Origin: Nostocales cyanobacterium
GTDB taxonomy: Bacteria > Cyanobacteriota > Cyanobacteriia > Cyanobacteriales > Nostocaceae
Assembly (NCBI GenBank): GCA_004292695.1
Contig: RDXV01000044.1
Location: 1 to 32,430, forward strand
Direction of reading: 5' to 3'
DNA length: 32,430 nt
Shown: in pieces, positions 15,577 to 27,596 of the stretch
Layout: every line of letters starts with the position of its first letter
Numbering within the stretch: the first letter of the stretch is position 1
Made by a program: the position numbers and the translations under genes
Notes under the pieces: model-generated
What the model was told of the DNA's origin: nothing
Seen by the model: only the letters and a program-made list of their open reading frames with translations
The model's database searches: none

Positions 15577-16137
15577 CTATAAAAAACTTACATCTTCATA
15601 TAAATCATTTATATTTCCCTGAAAATTCAAACTTTGCAATTCAAAATATGATTGTTGATAAGATTGTAATACCCATAAACCTTGTTCATTACGTCGGAAA
15701 CAATCTACTTGAGGTTTTTTGACATCAATTAAAACATATTCTTGTAAAGTTTCGATATTTTCATAATCTTTAAATTTATCACCTCGATCAAATGCTTCTG
15801 TGGAATCTGATAATATTTCAATTATTAAACAGGGGAATTTTTTATAATTTAATAATGCTTTATCTCTCTCATCACAAGTAACCATCACGTCAGGATAGTA
15901 AAAACGATTGATGGTTTCTATTCTGGTTTTCATGTCAGTAAAAAAAACTCGGCATCCACTACCTCGAAGGTGATTTCTAATTAGGGTGAAAATATTACCT
16001 GTTACAGTAATATGAGGATCGGATGCGCCAGCCATTGCGTAGATGTAACCGTTGATGTATTCATGTTTTACTGGGCTTTTTTCTTCTATTGCTAAATATT
16101 GTTCAGGGGTGATGTAAATATCGTGATTTGCAATCAT
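15577..16137 (-). CDS. Uma2 family (DUF820) PD-(D/E)XK nuclease-like protein
   Basis: A 186-residue protein with the Uma2 pattern: an N-terminal Y-ITPEQYLAIE-KSPVKHEYINGYIYAMAG segment (quoted in parts), a central strand with YYPDVMV (Asp ligand), then CLIIEILSDST (Glu ligand), a YENI helix and EYVLID. The family has a restriction-endonuclease-like fold and is hugely expanded in cyanobacteria, but its biological role is unknown. It stands alone, with the repeat-protein gene divergent upstream and a repeat-rich gap (accgcagaggcacagagaac, about 15512) downstream. Confidence 0.9.
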   Translation of the reverse strand: MIANHDIYITPEQYLAIEEKSPVKHEYINGYIYAMAGASDPHITVTGNIFTLIRNHLRGSGCRVFFTDMKTRIETINRFYYPDVMVTCDERDKALLNYKKFPCLIIEILSDSTEAFDRGDKFKDYENIETLQEYVLIDVKKPQVDCFRRNEQGLWVLQSYQQSYFELQSLNFQGNINDLYEDVSFL

Positions 16138-16375
16138 ATATTTAATGTTTTTGGAAAATAGTTTTATGATTTGATTATAGCATATTTTCTATAAAGATTA
16201 TAAAAATCAACTAATTATTATCAGTAAAGTTACTTAATATTTGCATTTTCTCAGAGAAATTACTGAACAGCTAAAAACAAGAAAAAATACTTTTGATAAT
16301 GCGGAATATTAATCTTGCTTGTGTAGTTATCATTTAACAATCTTGTAGTAATGACAGAAAAAAGCCAGTTTTGAT

Positions 16376-18157
16376 ATGATTAACGTAGATCAAGATCAGG
16401 AAATGAAGTGTCAACATTTTATTTTTTTGAAGGAAAAGTACCAAGCTACAAATTATGAAGATAATTCTCCGAATAGTTTATTGTATTTGATTTTGCGTAA
16501 GACTGATTTAGGGTTGGAAATTAGTGAATTAGAATTAAATTGGTTAGAAGCTAATAAACTAACACAAGTAATTAACTTGATTTCTATGCAGAAGTATAAA
16601 AAGGGAGAACTAAAAAGATTAGAAGCGGAATTTTCTCAACTGAAAGATAAGTATAATATTACTAGAACGTGGGAATCATCATCAAGTAGTTTTCTCTATC
16701 CTATTCTATGGAAATTAGACACTCAAGGAGATTTAGATAGTCAAGAAATTCAATTACTGCGAGATCATAATTTGTCACAGTTGGTAGCAACAGTACAAGA
16801 TATTAAAAATTTTGCTGCTTTAAAACAAAAGTACCAAGCTACTGGATATCAAAATGTTTTACCTGATAAGATATTATATCCAATTCTGAAAAAATTAGAT
16901 AAATCTCAACCTTTGGATGATTCTGAATATGAATGGTTGTTAGATAATAACCTATTGGAAACTATAGAATTTTTTGAGCAGCAAGAGTCAGAAAGACAAG
17001 CAAAATTTAATCAGTTAAAAGAAAAGTACCAAGCTACAAAACATATTGATGTTTCCACATCCAGTAGATTATGTGAAATATTGCGAAAACTAGAAGATAA
17101 CAAAAAAATCAACTATGCGGATGAAGATTGGTTAAGTAATAGAGGATTAACAGAGACATTAGCAATAGCTAAAAAGTTAGAACAGGAAAGAGAATTTACC
17201 ACATTAAAAAGAAGATACAAAGCAGAAAAATATTTGGATAATTCATTGAATAGTCCATTATATTTGATTCTTCAAAAACTCGAATCTGGAGAAAAATTAA
17301 TTGATAATGATTTACAATTTCTAGCAGATAAGGAATTGATAGATACTTTAGCGGTCGCCAATGAAAAATATGCTATCAGTTTACAACAAAAAGCAGCTTT
17401 AGGTAATTTTTTAGAAGATGCAGAAATTACCTGGTTATCCAATCATGGATATGAGAATATTATCACCTTCGCAGAACAAAAACACTTTGCATCACTCAAA
17501 AGAAAGTATCAAGTAATAGATCCTAACCTACCCATAGAACCATTTTATGACATCATGCTGAAATTGGAAAGAAAAGAAAGATTGGATACTGTTTTAGTAA
17601 TTCAGCTAATAGAAAAAGGTATGTTGTCTCGTGATGGTAAAATTACTACAACTCATTACAGATTAGAAGCTGAATTTTATGAACAAGAATATAAAAATAC
17701 AGGAAATAAATGGAAAATACCAAAAGCTAGTAGTTTTTGGCGAAAAGCAAATGAAATTGAACGGGCTTTAAAAATTACAAATCTCGATCTTGGTAGAATC
17801 AGAGAAAATAAATTAAAATCAGCAATTTTAGTAACTAGAGGTGCTGCATTTAGAGATGATGATCAACTAGATAACGCTGAAAAATGTGCAATGCAAGCAA
17901 TGGAATATCAACCAGACACTCATCAACCATATACATTAATCGGTGCTATTTGTTATGATAGATATGAATACGCGGAAGGTGATTACTGGTTTGAAAAAGC
18001 TGTTGAATTTGGTGCTGACATTAAAGATATAGATGCAGAAATTAAGCAGGTAATTAGGAATGAAAAGAATGAAGATAAACGACATCAAGCAGCAGAATAT
18101 CTCTTGAATAAAGATGCAACACGCTATGCTTGGGCTAGAGGTTATCTGATAAGGTAA
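16376..18157 (+). CDS. Protein of about six novel ~57-residue repeats with TPR-like C-terminus
   Basis: A 593-residue protein. Units begin at about residues 15, 86, 146, 211, 274 and 371, with an extra half unit at 330-368. The consensus is F-x-x-L-K-x-K-Y-Q-A-T, a variable D/N/S-rich stretch, L-Y-x-I-L-x-K-L-x-x-G-x-x-L, then D-x-E-x-x-W-L-x-x-x-x-L-x-x-T-L. Each unit is probably two or three helices. Residues 420-593 are different, with an all-helical region resembling tetratricopeptide pairs (AEKCAMQAMEYQPDTHQPY; YAEGDYWFEKAVEFG). I know no name for the family. The repeats suggest a solenoid for protein binding. No signal peptide or membrane segment. Followed by hairpin repeats and a second Uma2 gene. 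Confidence 0.85.
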   Translation: MINVDQDQEMKCQHFIFLKEKYQATNYEDNSPNSLLYLILRKTDLGLEISELELNWLEANKLTQVINLISMQKYKKGELKRLEAEFSQLKDKYNITRTWESSSSSFLYPILWKLDTQGDLDSQEIQLLRDHNLSQLVATVQDIKNFAALKQKYQATGYQNVLPDKILYPILKKLDKSQPLDDSEYEWLLDNNLLETIEFFEQQESERQAKFNQLKEKYQATKHIDVSTSSRLCEILRKLEDNKKINYADEDWLSNRGLTETLAIAKKLEQEREFTTLKRRYKAEKYLDNSLNSPLYLILQKLESGEKLIDNDLQFLADKELIDTLAVANEKYAISLQQKAALGNFLEDAEITWLSNHGYENIITFAEQKHFASLKRKYQVIDPNLPIEPFYDIMLKLERKERLDTVLVIQLIEKGMLSRDGKITTTHYRLEAEFYEQEYKNTGNKWKIPKASSFWRKANEIERALKITNLDLGRIRENKLKSAILVTRGAAFRDDDQLDNAEKCAMQAMEYQPDTHQPYTLIGAICYDRYEYAEGDYWFEKAVEFGADIKDIDAEIKQVIRNEKNEDKRHQAAEYLLNKDATRYAWARGYLIR

Positions 18158-18192
18158 TAAATAAAAAACAGACTTTTATCTAAAATTCCCTT

Positions 18193-18213
18193 GCAGTCTC
18201 CGAGTGGGACTGC
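18193..18213. repeat. Hairpin repeat 1
   Basis: GCAGTC / GACTGC, 6-bp stem, 9-base loop, then ttaccag. Related in form to the hairpin at 18261-18278; both are followed by the string gcttacca. Confidence 0.6.
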
Positions 18214-18260
18214 TTACCAGGTTAAAATTATTATAGAATGGAGATAAAAATTCTATTCTT

Positions 18261-18278
18261 TCCCAACTCTGGTTGGGA
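18261..18278. repeat. Hairpin repeat 2
   Basis: TCCCAA / TTGGGA, 6-bp stem, 6-base loop, then atgcttacca. It sits 45 bases before the second Uma2 gene. Confidence 0.6.
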
Positions 18279-18322
18279 ATGCTTACCAAAATACTCCCAG
18301 ATTTAAGGGTAAGAGTAGTTAA

Positions 18323-18886
18323 ATGAACACAGTCACCTTAAACCTAGATCCAATTATTCGCCTTACAGATGAGCAGTTTTACCAACTCTGTATGGCCAAT
18401 AAAGATGTAAGCTTAGAACTAAATGCAGAAGGAGAGTTAATTATTGTGCCACCAGTAGGAGGAGAAAGCGGCCGTAGTGAAGCTGACTTAATCATTAACG
18501 TAGGTAATTGGAATCACCAAACAAAACAAGGAATAGTATTTAGTTCTTCAACAATATTCCGACTTCCCAATGGTGCAAAACGTTCACCTGATGTTGCTTG
18601 GATAAAATTAGAACGCTGGGAAGCATTAACAGAAGAAGAACGAGAAAAATTTCCCCCACTTACACCGGATTTTATCATTGAACTGAGATCAAAAACCGAT
18701 AGACTTAAAACTCTGCAAGAAAAAATGCAGGAATATATAAATAATGGTTTACGTTTGGGTTTGTTAATTAACCCCCAAGATAAAGAAGTAGAAATTTATA
18801 GAATTGGAAAATCTGTAGAGGTTCTCTCACTTCCTGCTGTAATTTCTGGAGAAGATGTTTTACCAGGATTTGAATTAGAAATTTGA
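18323..18886 (+). CDS. Uma2 family (DUF820) nuclease-like protein, second copy
   Basis: A 187-residue Uma2 protein of a different subgroup from the one at 15577. It shows IIRLTDEQFYQLCMAN, LELNAEGELIIVPPVGGESG, RSEADLIINVGNWN, a catalytic-type SPDVAW (Asp), then PDFIIELRSKTD (Glu and an S-D pair), and GLLINPQDKEVEIYR. Length and motif order are normal. It is probably an independent small accessory gene; no partner is adjacent. Confidence 0.92.
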   Translation: MNTVTLNLDPIIRLTDEQFYQLCMANKDVSLELNAEGELIIVPPVGGESGRSEADLIINVGNWNHQTKQGIVFSSSTIFRLPNGAKRSPDVAWIKLERWEALTEEEREKFPPLTPDFIIELRSKTDRLKTLQEKMQEYINNGLRLGLLINPQDKEVEIYRIGKSVEVLSLPAVISGEDVLPGFELEI

Positions 18887-18926
18887 AACATACATTAAAG
18901 CCAACTGATTATTAAATAAAACATTT

Positions 18927-18955
18927 GGTTGGGTTGCGCCTTGCTTAACCCAACC
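18927..18955. terminator. Hairpin between convergent genes
   Basis: Perfect 9-bp arms GGTTGGGTT (18927-18935) and AACCCAACC (18947-18955), 11-base loop. It is a common cyanobacterial repeat type and lies between the ends of the Uma2 gene (plus) and the chelatase gene (minus), where it could stop both. Confidence 0.55.
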
Positions 18956-18984
18956 TACATTTTAAAATTTGAATCTTGAATTTT

Positions 18985-22710
<3,726 letters not shown>

Positions 22711-23037
22711 AACCTTAATTTACGAAATATTTCTTTACCTTGATCTTAAACATTGTTGCGAATTAATGGGGAAATATCTACCTTGAGAGTAGAATAAAAG
22801 GTTTGTCTATTTTCAATAAAAGTAGTCTGCAAAATAGATTTAACCTTTTTTTCATGTCAATTAGAAATAAACAAGTTAAATTGTGATTATATAAATATCG
22901 AGTAAATTTAGTAGTTGTTAATCCTTAATTGCTATGAATATGTGATATCATAACATTGTGTTTTCTGACAGTAAAAATCAAAAATAAGCAGATTTTATTA
23001 ACTAAAACTTTTTTGTAAAGTAAGTTGAGGATACACC
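22711..23037. other. Divergent intergenic region chelatase/amidase
   Basis: AT-rich, no gene. It contains a long imperfect inverted repeat followed by seven T (22796-22852). The amidase Shine-Dalgarno GAGG is about 9 bases before 23038. A large AT-rich stretch (22870-22990) could hold promoters, but I could not choose one. Confidence 0.5.
22796..22852 (+). terminator. Inverted repeat with T-run upstream of the amidase gene
   Basis: Arms AAAAGGTT-TG-TCTATTTT (22796-22813) and AAAATAGA-TTT-AACCTTTT (22831-22849), two 8-bp stems around a small internal bulge, 17-base loop, with the T-run continuing to 22852. It has terminator form on the plus strand although no plus-strand gene precedes it. Confidence 0.45.
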
Positions 23038-23982
23038 ATGAAATTTGGCATTGATATGGGTCATAATTGCCCACCAGATACGGGAGCAAGAGGTATTAAA
23101 TTTGAAGATAATTTAACTATGGATGTAGGCAATAGAGTTATATCCAAGTTAAAAAGTTTAGGTCATGAAGCCATATCTTGTACACCAAGTAGTGCAAGTT
23201 CCGTAAGTCAATCACTGGGTAGACGTTGCGATACAGCTAATAGAAATAGAGTAGATGTTTTTGTATCCATTCATTTTAACGCCTTCAATGGTAGAGCTAA
23301 TGGCACAGAAATATTTGCCACCAGTGATGCAGGAAGAAAAATAGCTCAACCTGTTTTAGATGAAATTCTCAAGTTAGGATTTTTTAACCGGGGCGTAAAA
23401 AATGGTTCTCATTTATATGTAGTGAGAAACACAAATATGCCAGGAATTTTAGTAGAATGTTGCTTTATTGATTCTGCTAAAGATATGCAAATTTATGACA
23501 GTGAAGCTATGGCAAATGCCATTGTAAAAGGCTTAACTGGTAAAGTAGCATCCGCCCCCGTTAGCACCGTTAAAGATGAAGAAAACAATACAGATACCAG
23601 TATTCTTAGACTACAAAAAGCCTTAAACCAACTCAAAATTACCGATAAAAATGGTAGGGCTTTAGATGAAGATAACATCATTGGACCAGCTACCACATCA
23701 GCATTAGAAAAATTCCAAAGAATTGTCGGTCTTTTACCCACAGGAATGGCCAACAGTACCACAACCTGGACAGCAATTAATCAAATTCTTTCCAAAAGAT
23801 TAGTCCAAGGAAACCAAACCACAGGGGCAGTTATGAGATACATACAACATCGTGTGGGTACTGTTCCTGATGGTATTTATGGACGAAATACAGAAGCCGC
23901 AATTAAGAAATTTCAACAGCAAAATGGCTTAACTGCCGATGGTATTGTTGGTCCAATGACTTGGCAAAAACTTATAGGATAG
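23038..23982 (+). CDS. N-acetylmuramoyl-L-alanine amidase with two peptidoglycan-binding domains
   Basis: A 314-residue zinc amidase (Amidase_3) that cuts the bond between MurNAc and the peptide stem. The zinc ligands are H9 (DMGHN), E23 (KFEDN) and H79 (SIHFNA), and the catalytic Glu is E140 (VECCFID). Two PG_binding_1 domains follow: about 195-255 (IIGPATTSALEKFQRIVGLLPTG in pieces) and about 260-314 (DGIYGRNTEAAIKKFQQQNG). There is no signal peptide: the catalytic domain starts at residue 2. GAGG lies about 9 bases before the ATG, which fixes the start. It may leave the cell by another route, or act as an endolysin-like enzyme. No phage genes are nearby. Confidence 0.95.
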   Translation: MKFGIDMGHNCPPDTGARGIKFEDNLTMDVGNRVISKLKSLGHEAISCTPSSASSVSQSLGRRCDTANRNRVDVFVSIHFNAFNGRANGTEIFATSDAGRKIAQPVLDEILKLGFFNRGVKNGSHLYVVRNTNMPGILVECCFIDSAKDMQIYDSEAMANAIVKGLTGKVASAPVSTVKDEENNTDTSILRLQKALNQLKITDKNGRALDEDNIIGPATTSALEKFQRIVGLLPTGMANSTTTWTAINQILSKRLVQGNQTTGAVMRYIQHRVGTVPDGIYGRNTEAAIKKFQQQNGLTADGIVGPMTWQKLIG

Positions 23983-24018
23983 TTAGGGTTTGCTATTAAC
24001 AGAATGCTTACATCACAA

Positions 24019-24987
24019 CTACAAATTTTGTAGAATTGTTAAATGTAAGCTTCGCTTATTTTCTAAACTTAGATATTGTAACTTCATTGGTTGCCATTGC
24101 TGCCATAATTGATAGCGGTTAGCAGCTAATAATGTATTTAACCCACTAAGTTTTTCTTCTGTTTTTGAATGAAAAATATTAGTCAACCATTGATTCAAAA
24201 CCATACTATCTTGAATTTGTCCTAACATCCCTTGAATATTTTTGACATGAGAAATATGTACAGTAAAAGTTTCATCATATAAATCTGTAAATAATTCCAT
24301 TTGATAGCGAACTCGTTTAGCTTGTTTTCTCAAATCATGAAGATTTTCGCCATATTGTTGAAGATTTTTCTCTAACTCTTCCGGTGTCCAATCAGTAGTA
24401 TTGATAACTGCTGAATCATCAATTTCTGTACCAAACATCCAAGCGGGATGTAGTAAGAATTTACAAATTTCTGGTAATAATAAATCTGGTAAAACTTGAT
24501 TAATTCCTAAAGCCGCAGATGGCTGATAGATAGGGGTTTCTAGCCATTTCTCCAAACTGTATTTAAAAGATTTATAAATATCATCTTTAAATAATTTATG
24601 AACATTAATTAGGGCTATTTGTCGCTGTTTTGCTAAATGAGAAAAAACTATTTGCAAATCATCTTTTTCTTCAGCTAGTAAATGTGGCTGATAATTATTT
24701 TCTAGTATTTCTTTGAGAACATCTAAATCTCTCAAATTACCCAGTATTTTAGTAATTTTACCAATATTCTTATCACTGACTGATTTAGGTAAGTTCAAGT
24801 GTGAATTAAACCCACCTATAGCAGTACGCAAACGGCGCATTCCCACACGCATTTGATGAAGTGCTTCTGGATCTTCATCTTTCTTGACAGACTTTTCCCA
24901 CTGGAGAGTTTTGTGTAGGTTTTTCTCAATAGCTTGGTACACATAGTCTGCTAAAGTAGTAAACTTTGTAGCTGAAGATAATCTCAT
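24019..24987 (-). CDS. CHAD domain-containing protein
   Basis: A 322-residue helical protein with the CHAD signature (conserved histidine alpha-helical domain): EALHQMRVGMRRLRTAIGGF near residue 45, LRDLDVLKEIL near 92, and LHDLRKQAKRVRYQMELF near 216. The domain forms a basic groove that binds polyphosphate in characterised members. It is not fused to a CYTH domain, so this is a stand-alone CHAD protein. No membrane segment. It is convergent with the amidase gene, with only 36 bases between their ends. Confidence 0.93.
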   Translation of the reverse strand: MRLSSATKFTTLADYVYQAIEKNLHKTLQWEKSVKKDEDPEALHQMRVGMRRLRTAIGGFNSHLNLPKSVSDKNIGKITKILGNLRDLDVLKEILENNYQPHLLAEEKDDLQIVFSHLAKQRQIALINVHKLFKDDIYKSFKYSLEKWLETPIYQPSAALGINQVLPDLLLPEICKFLLHPAWMFGTEIDDSAVINTTDWTPEELEKNLQQYGENLHDLRKQAKRVRYQMELFTDLYDETFTVHISHVKNIQGMLGQIQDSMVLNQWLTNIFHSKTEEKLSGLNTLLAANRYQLWQQWQPMKLQYLSLENKRSLHLTILQNL

Positions 24988-25112
24988 AACTGAATATCAA
25001 TTAAGTATGCAATCATATTTCCGCATGATAACACCCTCAAAAAGTCAGGAGTGAAACTAGCTTAATATCTGGGTTTCTAGTTTAATTTTATAAATTTTGA
25101 TGAATTATGGCA

Positions 25113-25129
25113 GAGAGCAAGAGGCTCTC
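25113..25129. repeat. Hairpin downstream of the M50 protease gene
   Basis: GAGAGC / GCTCTC, 6-bp stem, 5-base loop, 7 bases past the stop of the protease gene. This 'gagagcaagaggctctcact' type is a dispersed cyanobacterial repeat and could act as a weak terminator. Confidence 0.5.
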
Positions 25130-25135
25130 ACTACA

Positions 25136-26611
25136 CTAAATTTGTAATATCCTCGCCATAAATCCAGGTAATGGTAATACAATTAGCAACAGTAAAGTAA
25201 TTGCCATCAGTCCCAATAAATCTCTACCATTATCTAACTCTGTCACATCATTCAGTGCAGGTTCATCAACTAGAGGAATCAGGAATAAAATAATAGCCCA
25301 TAATAAAAATTCCTGGCGAACCAAAGAAAGTAAAAGTAACAACCATCGGGAAATTTGACCAATACTCATGGCCATCCTTTGCCCAAACATCGCATGAACA
25401 ATATGGCCGCCATCAAGTTGTCCTACGGGCATTAAATTTAAAGCCGTAACAATTAACCCCAAAAGACCAGCAACCGCCACTGGATGTAAGTCTAGGGCAG
25501 ATTGGGCTGTTAACTCACTACCCAAGGCTATTTTTGCCAAAATTGCCAAGAGAATGGAATATTTAGGGTTGAGTGCTTCAGGGTTTAAGAGTCCGCTTTT
25601 ATCACCCATAGGAACTACTTCAGAATTAGCCAAACCCCAAAGTATTAAAGGTAAAGTAGCGATAAAACCGGCAATGGGTCCTGCGATACTCACATCAAAT
25701 AAAGCCTTACGGTGAGGAATGGGACTCCGCATTTGAATAAATGCACCAAAAGTTCCTAAGAACAAAGGTACAGGAATGAAAAATGGTAAAGTTGACTTAA
25801 TTCTATAAAATCTAGCTGTAAAATAATGTCCCAGTTCATGAATACCCAAAATAGTAATTAAGCATACAGAATAGGGCAAACCATTAATCATCAGAGTCAG
25901 GTCAGAGTTAATCTTTTGCACTTCAAAACCAGCAATTTGCGCTCCAATAAAGCTAGTAGTCACTAAAGTCAGTAGCAATAAGGTTAGAGCTTTGACAACC
26001 TGATTTTTATTATCAATACTATTGCTGTTATTTTGCCGATGACTCTTAGTATTAGGAACGAGAACAAAAAACGGTTTACCATCCATGCCCTCTTGAAAGA
26101 TTAACAGAAAGCGATCGCTAAATTGTTCTTCAATATTGCTTCTAATTCGCTGATAAGCTTGACTAGGATTAGTTCTTAACTGACCACGACAAATAATAGC
26201 TTGGGGTCTATATTCAATATTTTGAACATAGTAAACAGACCAGGGAAAACAATTTCTTAAATTACTTTCCTCCTCAGGTTCTATCGGACGTACTGGTAAA
26301 GTTTCAGTAGCAGGGTTATTCCCTGATGTAGAATCTGTAGTTTGACTGGGAGAACTATCAGCAGGAACTTTATGACCCCACATAAACAAAGTCCAGTATA
26401 ACAGTAGACAAACAATTAAAGGGACAATAATCAAACTTGGTGGTGGAGATTGTTTTGCACCTTTGATTAAAGTCCAACCCGTTAAAATAAATGCTGGTGT
26501 CATTAGCACCAACCATAATAACCATACTGGGGTTCGGGTGATATTAGCAACACTACGTTGCACTATCAGATAAGTAGCTATTCCCAGTATCAATAAAAAC
26601 CAGAATGTCAT
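25136..26611 (-). CDS. Site-2 protease family (M50) zinc metalloprotease
   Basis: A 491-residue membrane protease of the S2P/EGY1 type seen in cyanobacteria and chloroplasts. Two helices lie near residues 1-75, and a soluble domain at about 110-195 precedes the catalytic core. Zinc motif HELGH is at 258-262 inside a membrane helix, and the third ligand region LDGGHI at 399-404. About six hydrophobic segments fill 205-490. The linker at 80-110 is Pro/Ser/Thr-rich. Such enzymes cut membrane proteins such as anti-sigma factors within the bilayer; the substrate is unknown here. Neighbours give no clue. Confidence 0.93.
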   Translation of the reverse strand: MTFWFLLILGIATYLIVQRSVANITRTPVWLLWLVLMTPAFILTGWTLIKGAKQSPPPSLIIVPLIVCLLLYWTLFMWGHKVPADSSPSQTTDSTSGNNPATETLPVRPIEPEEESNLRNCFPWSVYYVQNIEYRPQAIICRGQLRTNPSQAYQRIRSNIEEQFSDRFLLIFQEGMDGKPFFVLVPNTKSHRQNNSNSIDNKNQVVKALTLLLLTLVTTSFIGAQIAGFEVQKINSDLTLMINGLPYSVCLITILGIHELGHYFTARFYRIKSTLPFFIPVPLFLGTFGAFIQMRSPIPHRKALFDVSIAGPIAGFIATLPLILWGLANSEVVPMGDKSGLLNPEALNPKYSILLAILAKIALGSELTAQSALDLHPVAVAGLLGLIVTALNLMPVGQLDGGHIVHAMFGQRMAMSIGQISRWLLLLLSLVRQEFLLWAIILFLIPLVDEPALNDVTELDNGRDLLGLMAITLLLLIVLPLPGFMARILQI

Positions 26612-26709
26612 GTGATTTCAATAATTCAGAAGTTCAACAGTTCACAATTTATAGAAGTAGGAAGTAAACACATTTCCTGGGAAAGTCTGTACAGGAGTTA
26701 CCCTTTGAG

Positions 26710-26741
26710 AATGTTTGACAAATTAAATGTTTGACAAATTA
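26710..26741. repeat. 16-bp tandem duplication upstream of the MBL gene
   Basis: AATGTTTGACAAATTA occurs twice back to back, each copy holding a TTGACA. It lies about 70 bases before the MBL gene start; no matching -10 at the right spacing is evident. Confidence 0.6.
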
Positions 26742-26809
26742 GTAGATTACTAAAAAAGTATTAAATATAGGATTTACCTAAAAACACAATTTGTTCAATT
26801 ATTTCATTT

Positions 26810-27535
26810 ATGGTTCTGACAGTTAAACCCCCACAAACTATACTTTCTGAAAAAACGTCAACAGAAGCAGCATTACCTAATGCTACGGAAATAACAGCAG
26901 ATTTTACGGATTCAAGCATCAAAAAAATAATTGCCTTCCCTCCTAATAGGGATACACTAGGAGGAACTTCTTATCTTATTGTCAAAAACGACGGTAATAT
27001 TCTGATTGATTGCCCAGCTATTGAACAAATTAATCAGGATTTTTGGCAATGTTTGGGTGAAAAAGAACCGACACCAGGTGCTGTCCGCTGGTTTTTTATT
27101 ACTCATCGTGGTGCTATTGGTAAAGCAGCAGAGGTTAAAGCAATTCTTGATTGTGAGATTCTCATTCAAGCACAAGAAGCCTATTTGTTACCTGGTTTAA
27201 ACGTTACTACTTTCAATCAAGAATATACCCTTGATGACACCACACAAGTAATTTGGACACCAGGCCATTCACCTGGTTCTTCATGTCTATACTATCGTGA
27301 ATTTGGCGGTGTGTTATTTTCCGGTAGACATTTACTTCCCAATTTGCAAGGGGAGGCTGTGCCACTACGTACCCCTAAAACCTTTCATTGGCCTAGACAA
27401 TTGCGAAGTGTTCAAGCTCTACGCGATCGCTTCACACCAGAAACTCTTAAATACATTTGCCCCGGAGCAAATATTGGCTTTCTTAGAGGTAAACGAGTGA
27501 TTGAGAATTGGGCATTGGGCATTGGGCATTGGTAA
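26810..27535 (+). CDS. MBL-fold protein with degenerate metal site
   Basis: A 241-residue metallo-beta-lactamase-fold protein: strand LIDCPA (about 65-70), then THRGAIGKA (98-106) where the family metal motif is HxHxDH, then TPGHSPGS (H153) and FSGRH (171-174) where an Asp is usual. Only some ligands remain, so hydrolase activity is doubtful. The N-terminal 35 residues are low-complexity. The last residues, ENWALGIGHW, are written by the attgggc heptamer (27507-27533), which also supplies the stop codon. It is convergent with ctpA. Confidence 0.8.
   Translation: MVLTVKPPQTILSEKTSTEAALPNATEITADFTDSSIKKIIAFPPNRDTLGGTSYLIVKNDGNILIDCPAIEQINQDFWQCLGEKEPTPGAVRWFFITHRGAIGKAAEVKAILDCEILIQAQEAYLLPGLNVTTFNQEYTLDDTTQVIWTPGHSPGSSCLYYREFGGVLFSGRHLLPNLQGEAVPLRTPKTFHWPRQLRSVQALRDRFTPETLKYICPGANIGFLRGKRVIENWALGIGHW
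27507..27533. repeat. Heptamer array ATTGGGC at a gene end
   Basis: Almost four tandem attgggc units overlapping the 3' end and stop codon of the MBL-fold gene. Confidence 0.9.
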
Positions 27536-27550
27536 AAATCTTTTCTTCCC

Positions 27551-27595
27551 CTGCTCCCCCTGCTCCCCCTGCCTCCCCTGCTCCCCCTGCTCCCC
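27551..27595. repeat. 9-bp tandem array CTGCTCCCC
   Basis: Five units of 9 bp (one variant, ctgcctccc) between the convergent MBL and ctpA genes. The minus strand is a run of GGGG tracts at regular spacing, a pattern able to form G-quadruplexes. Confidence 0.85.
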
Positions 27596-27596
27596 A

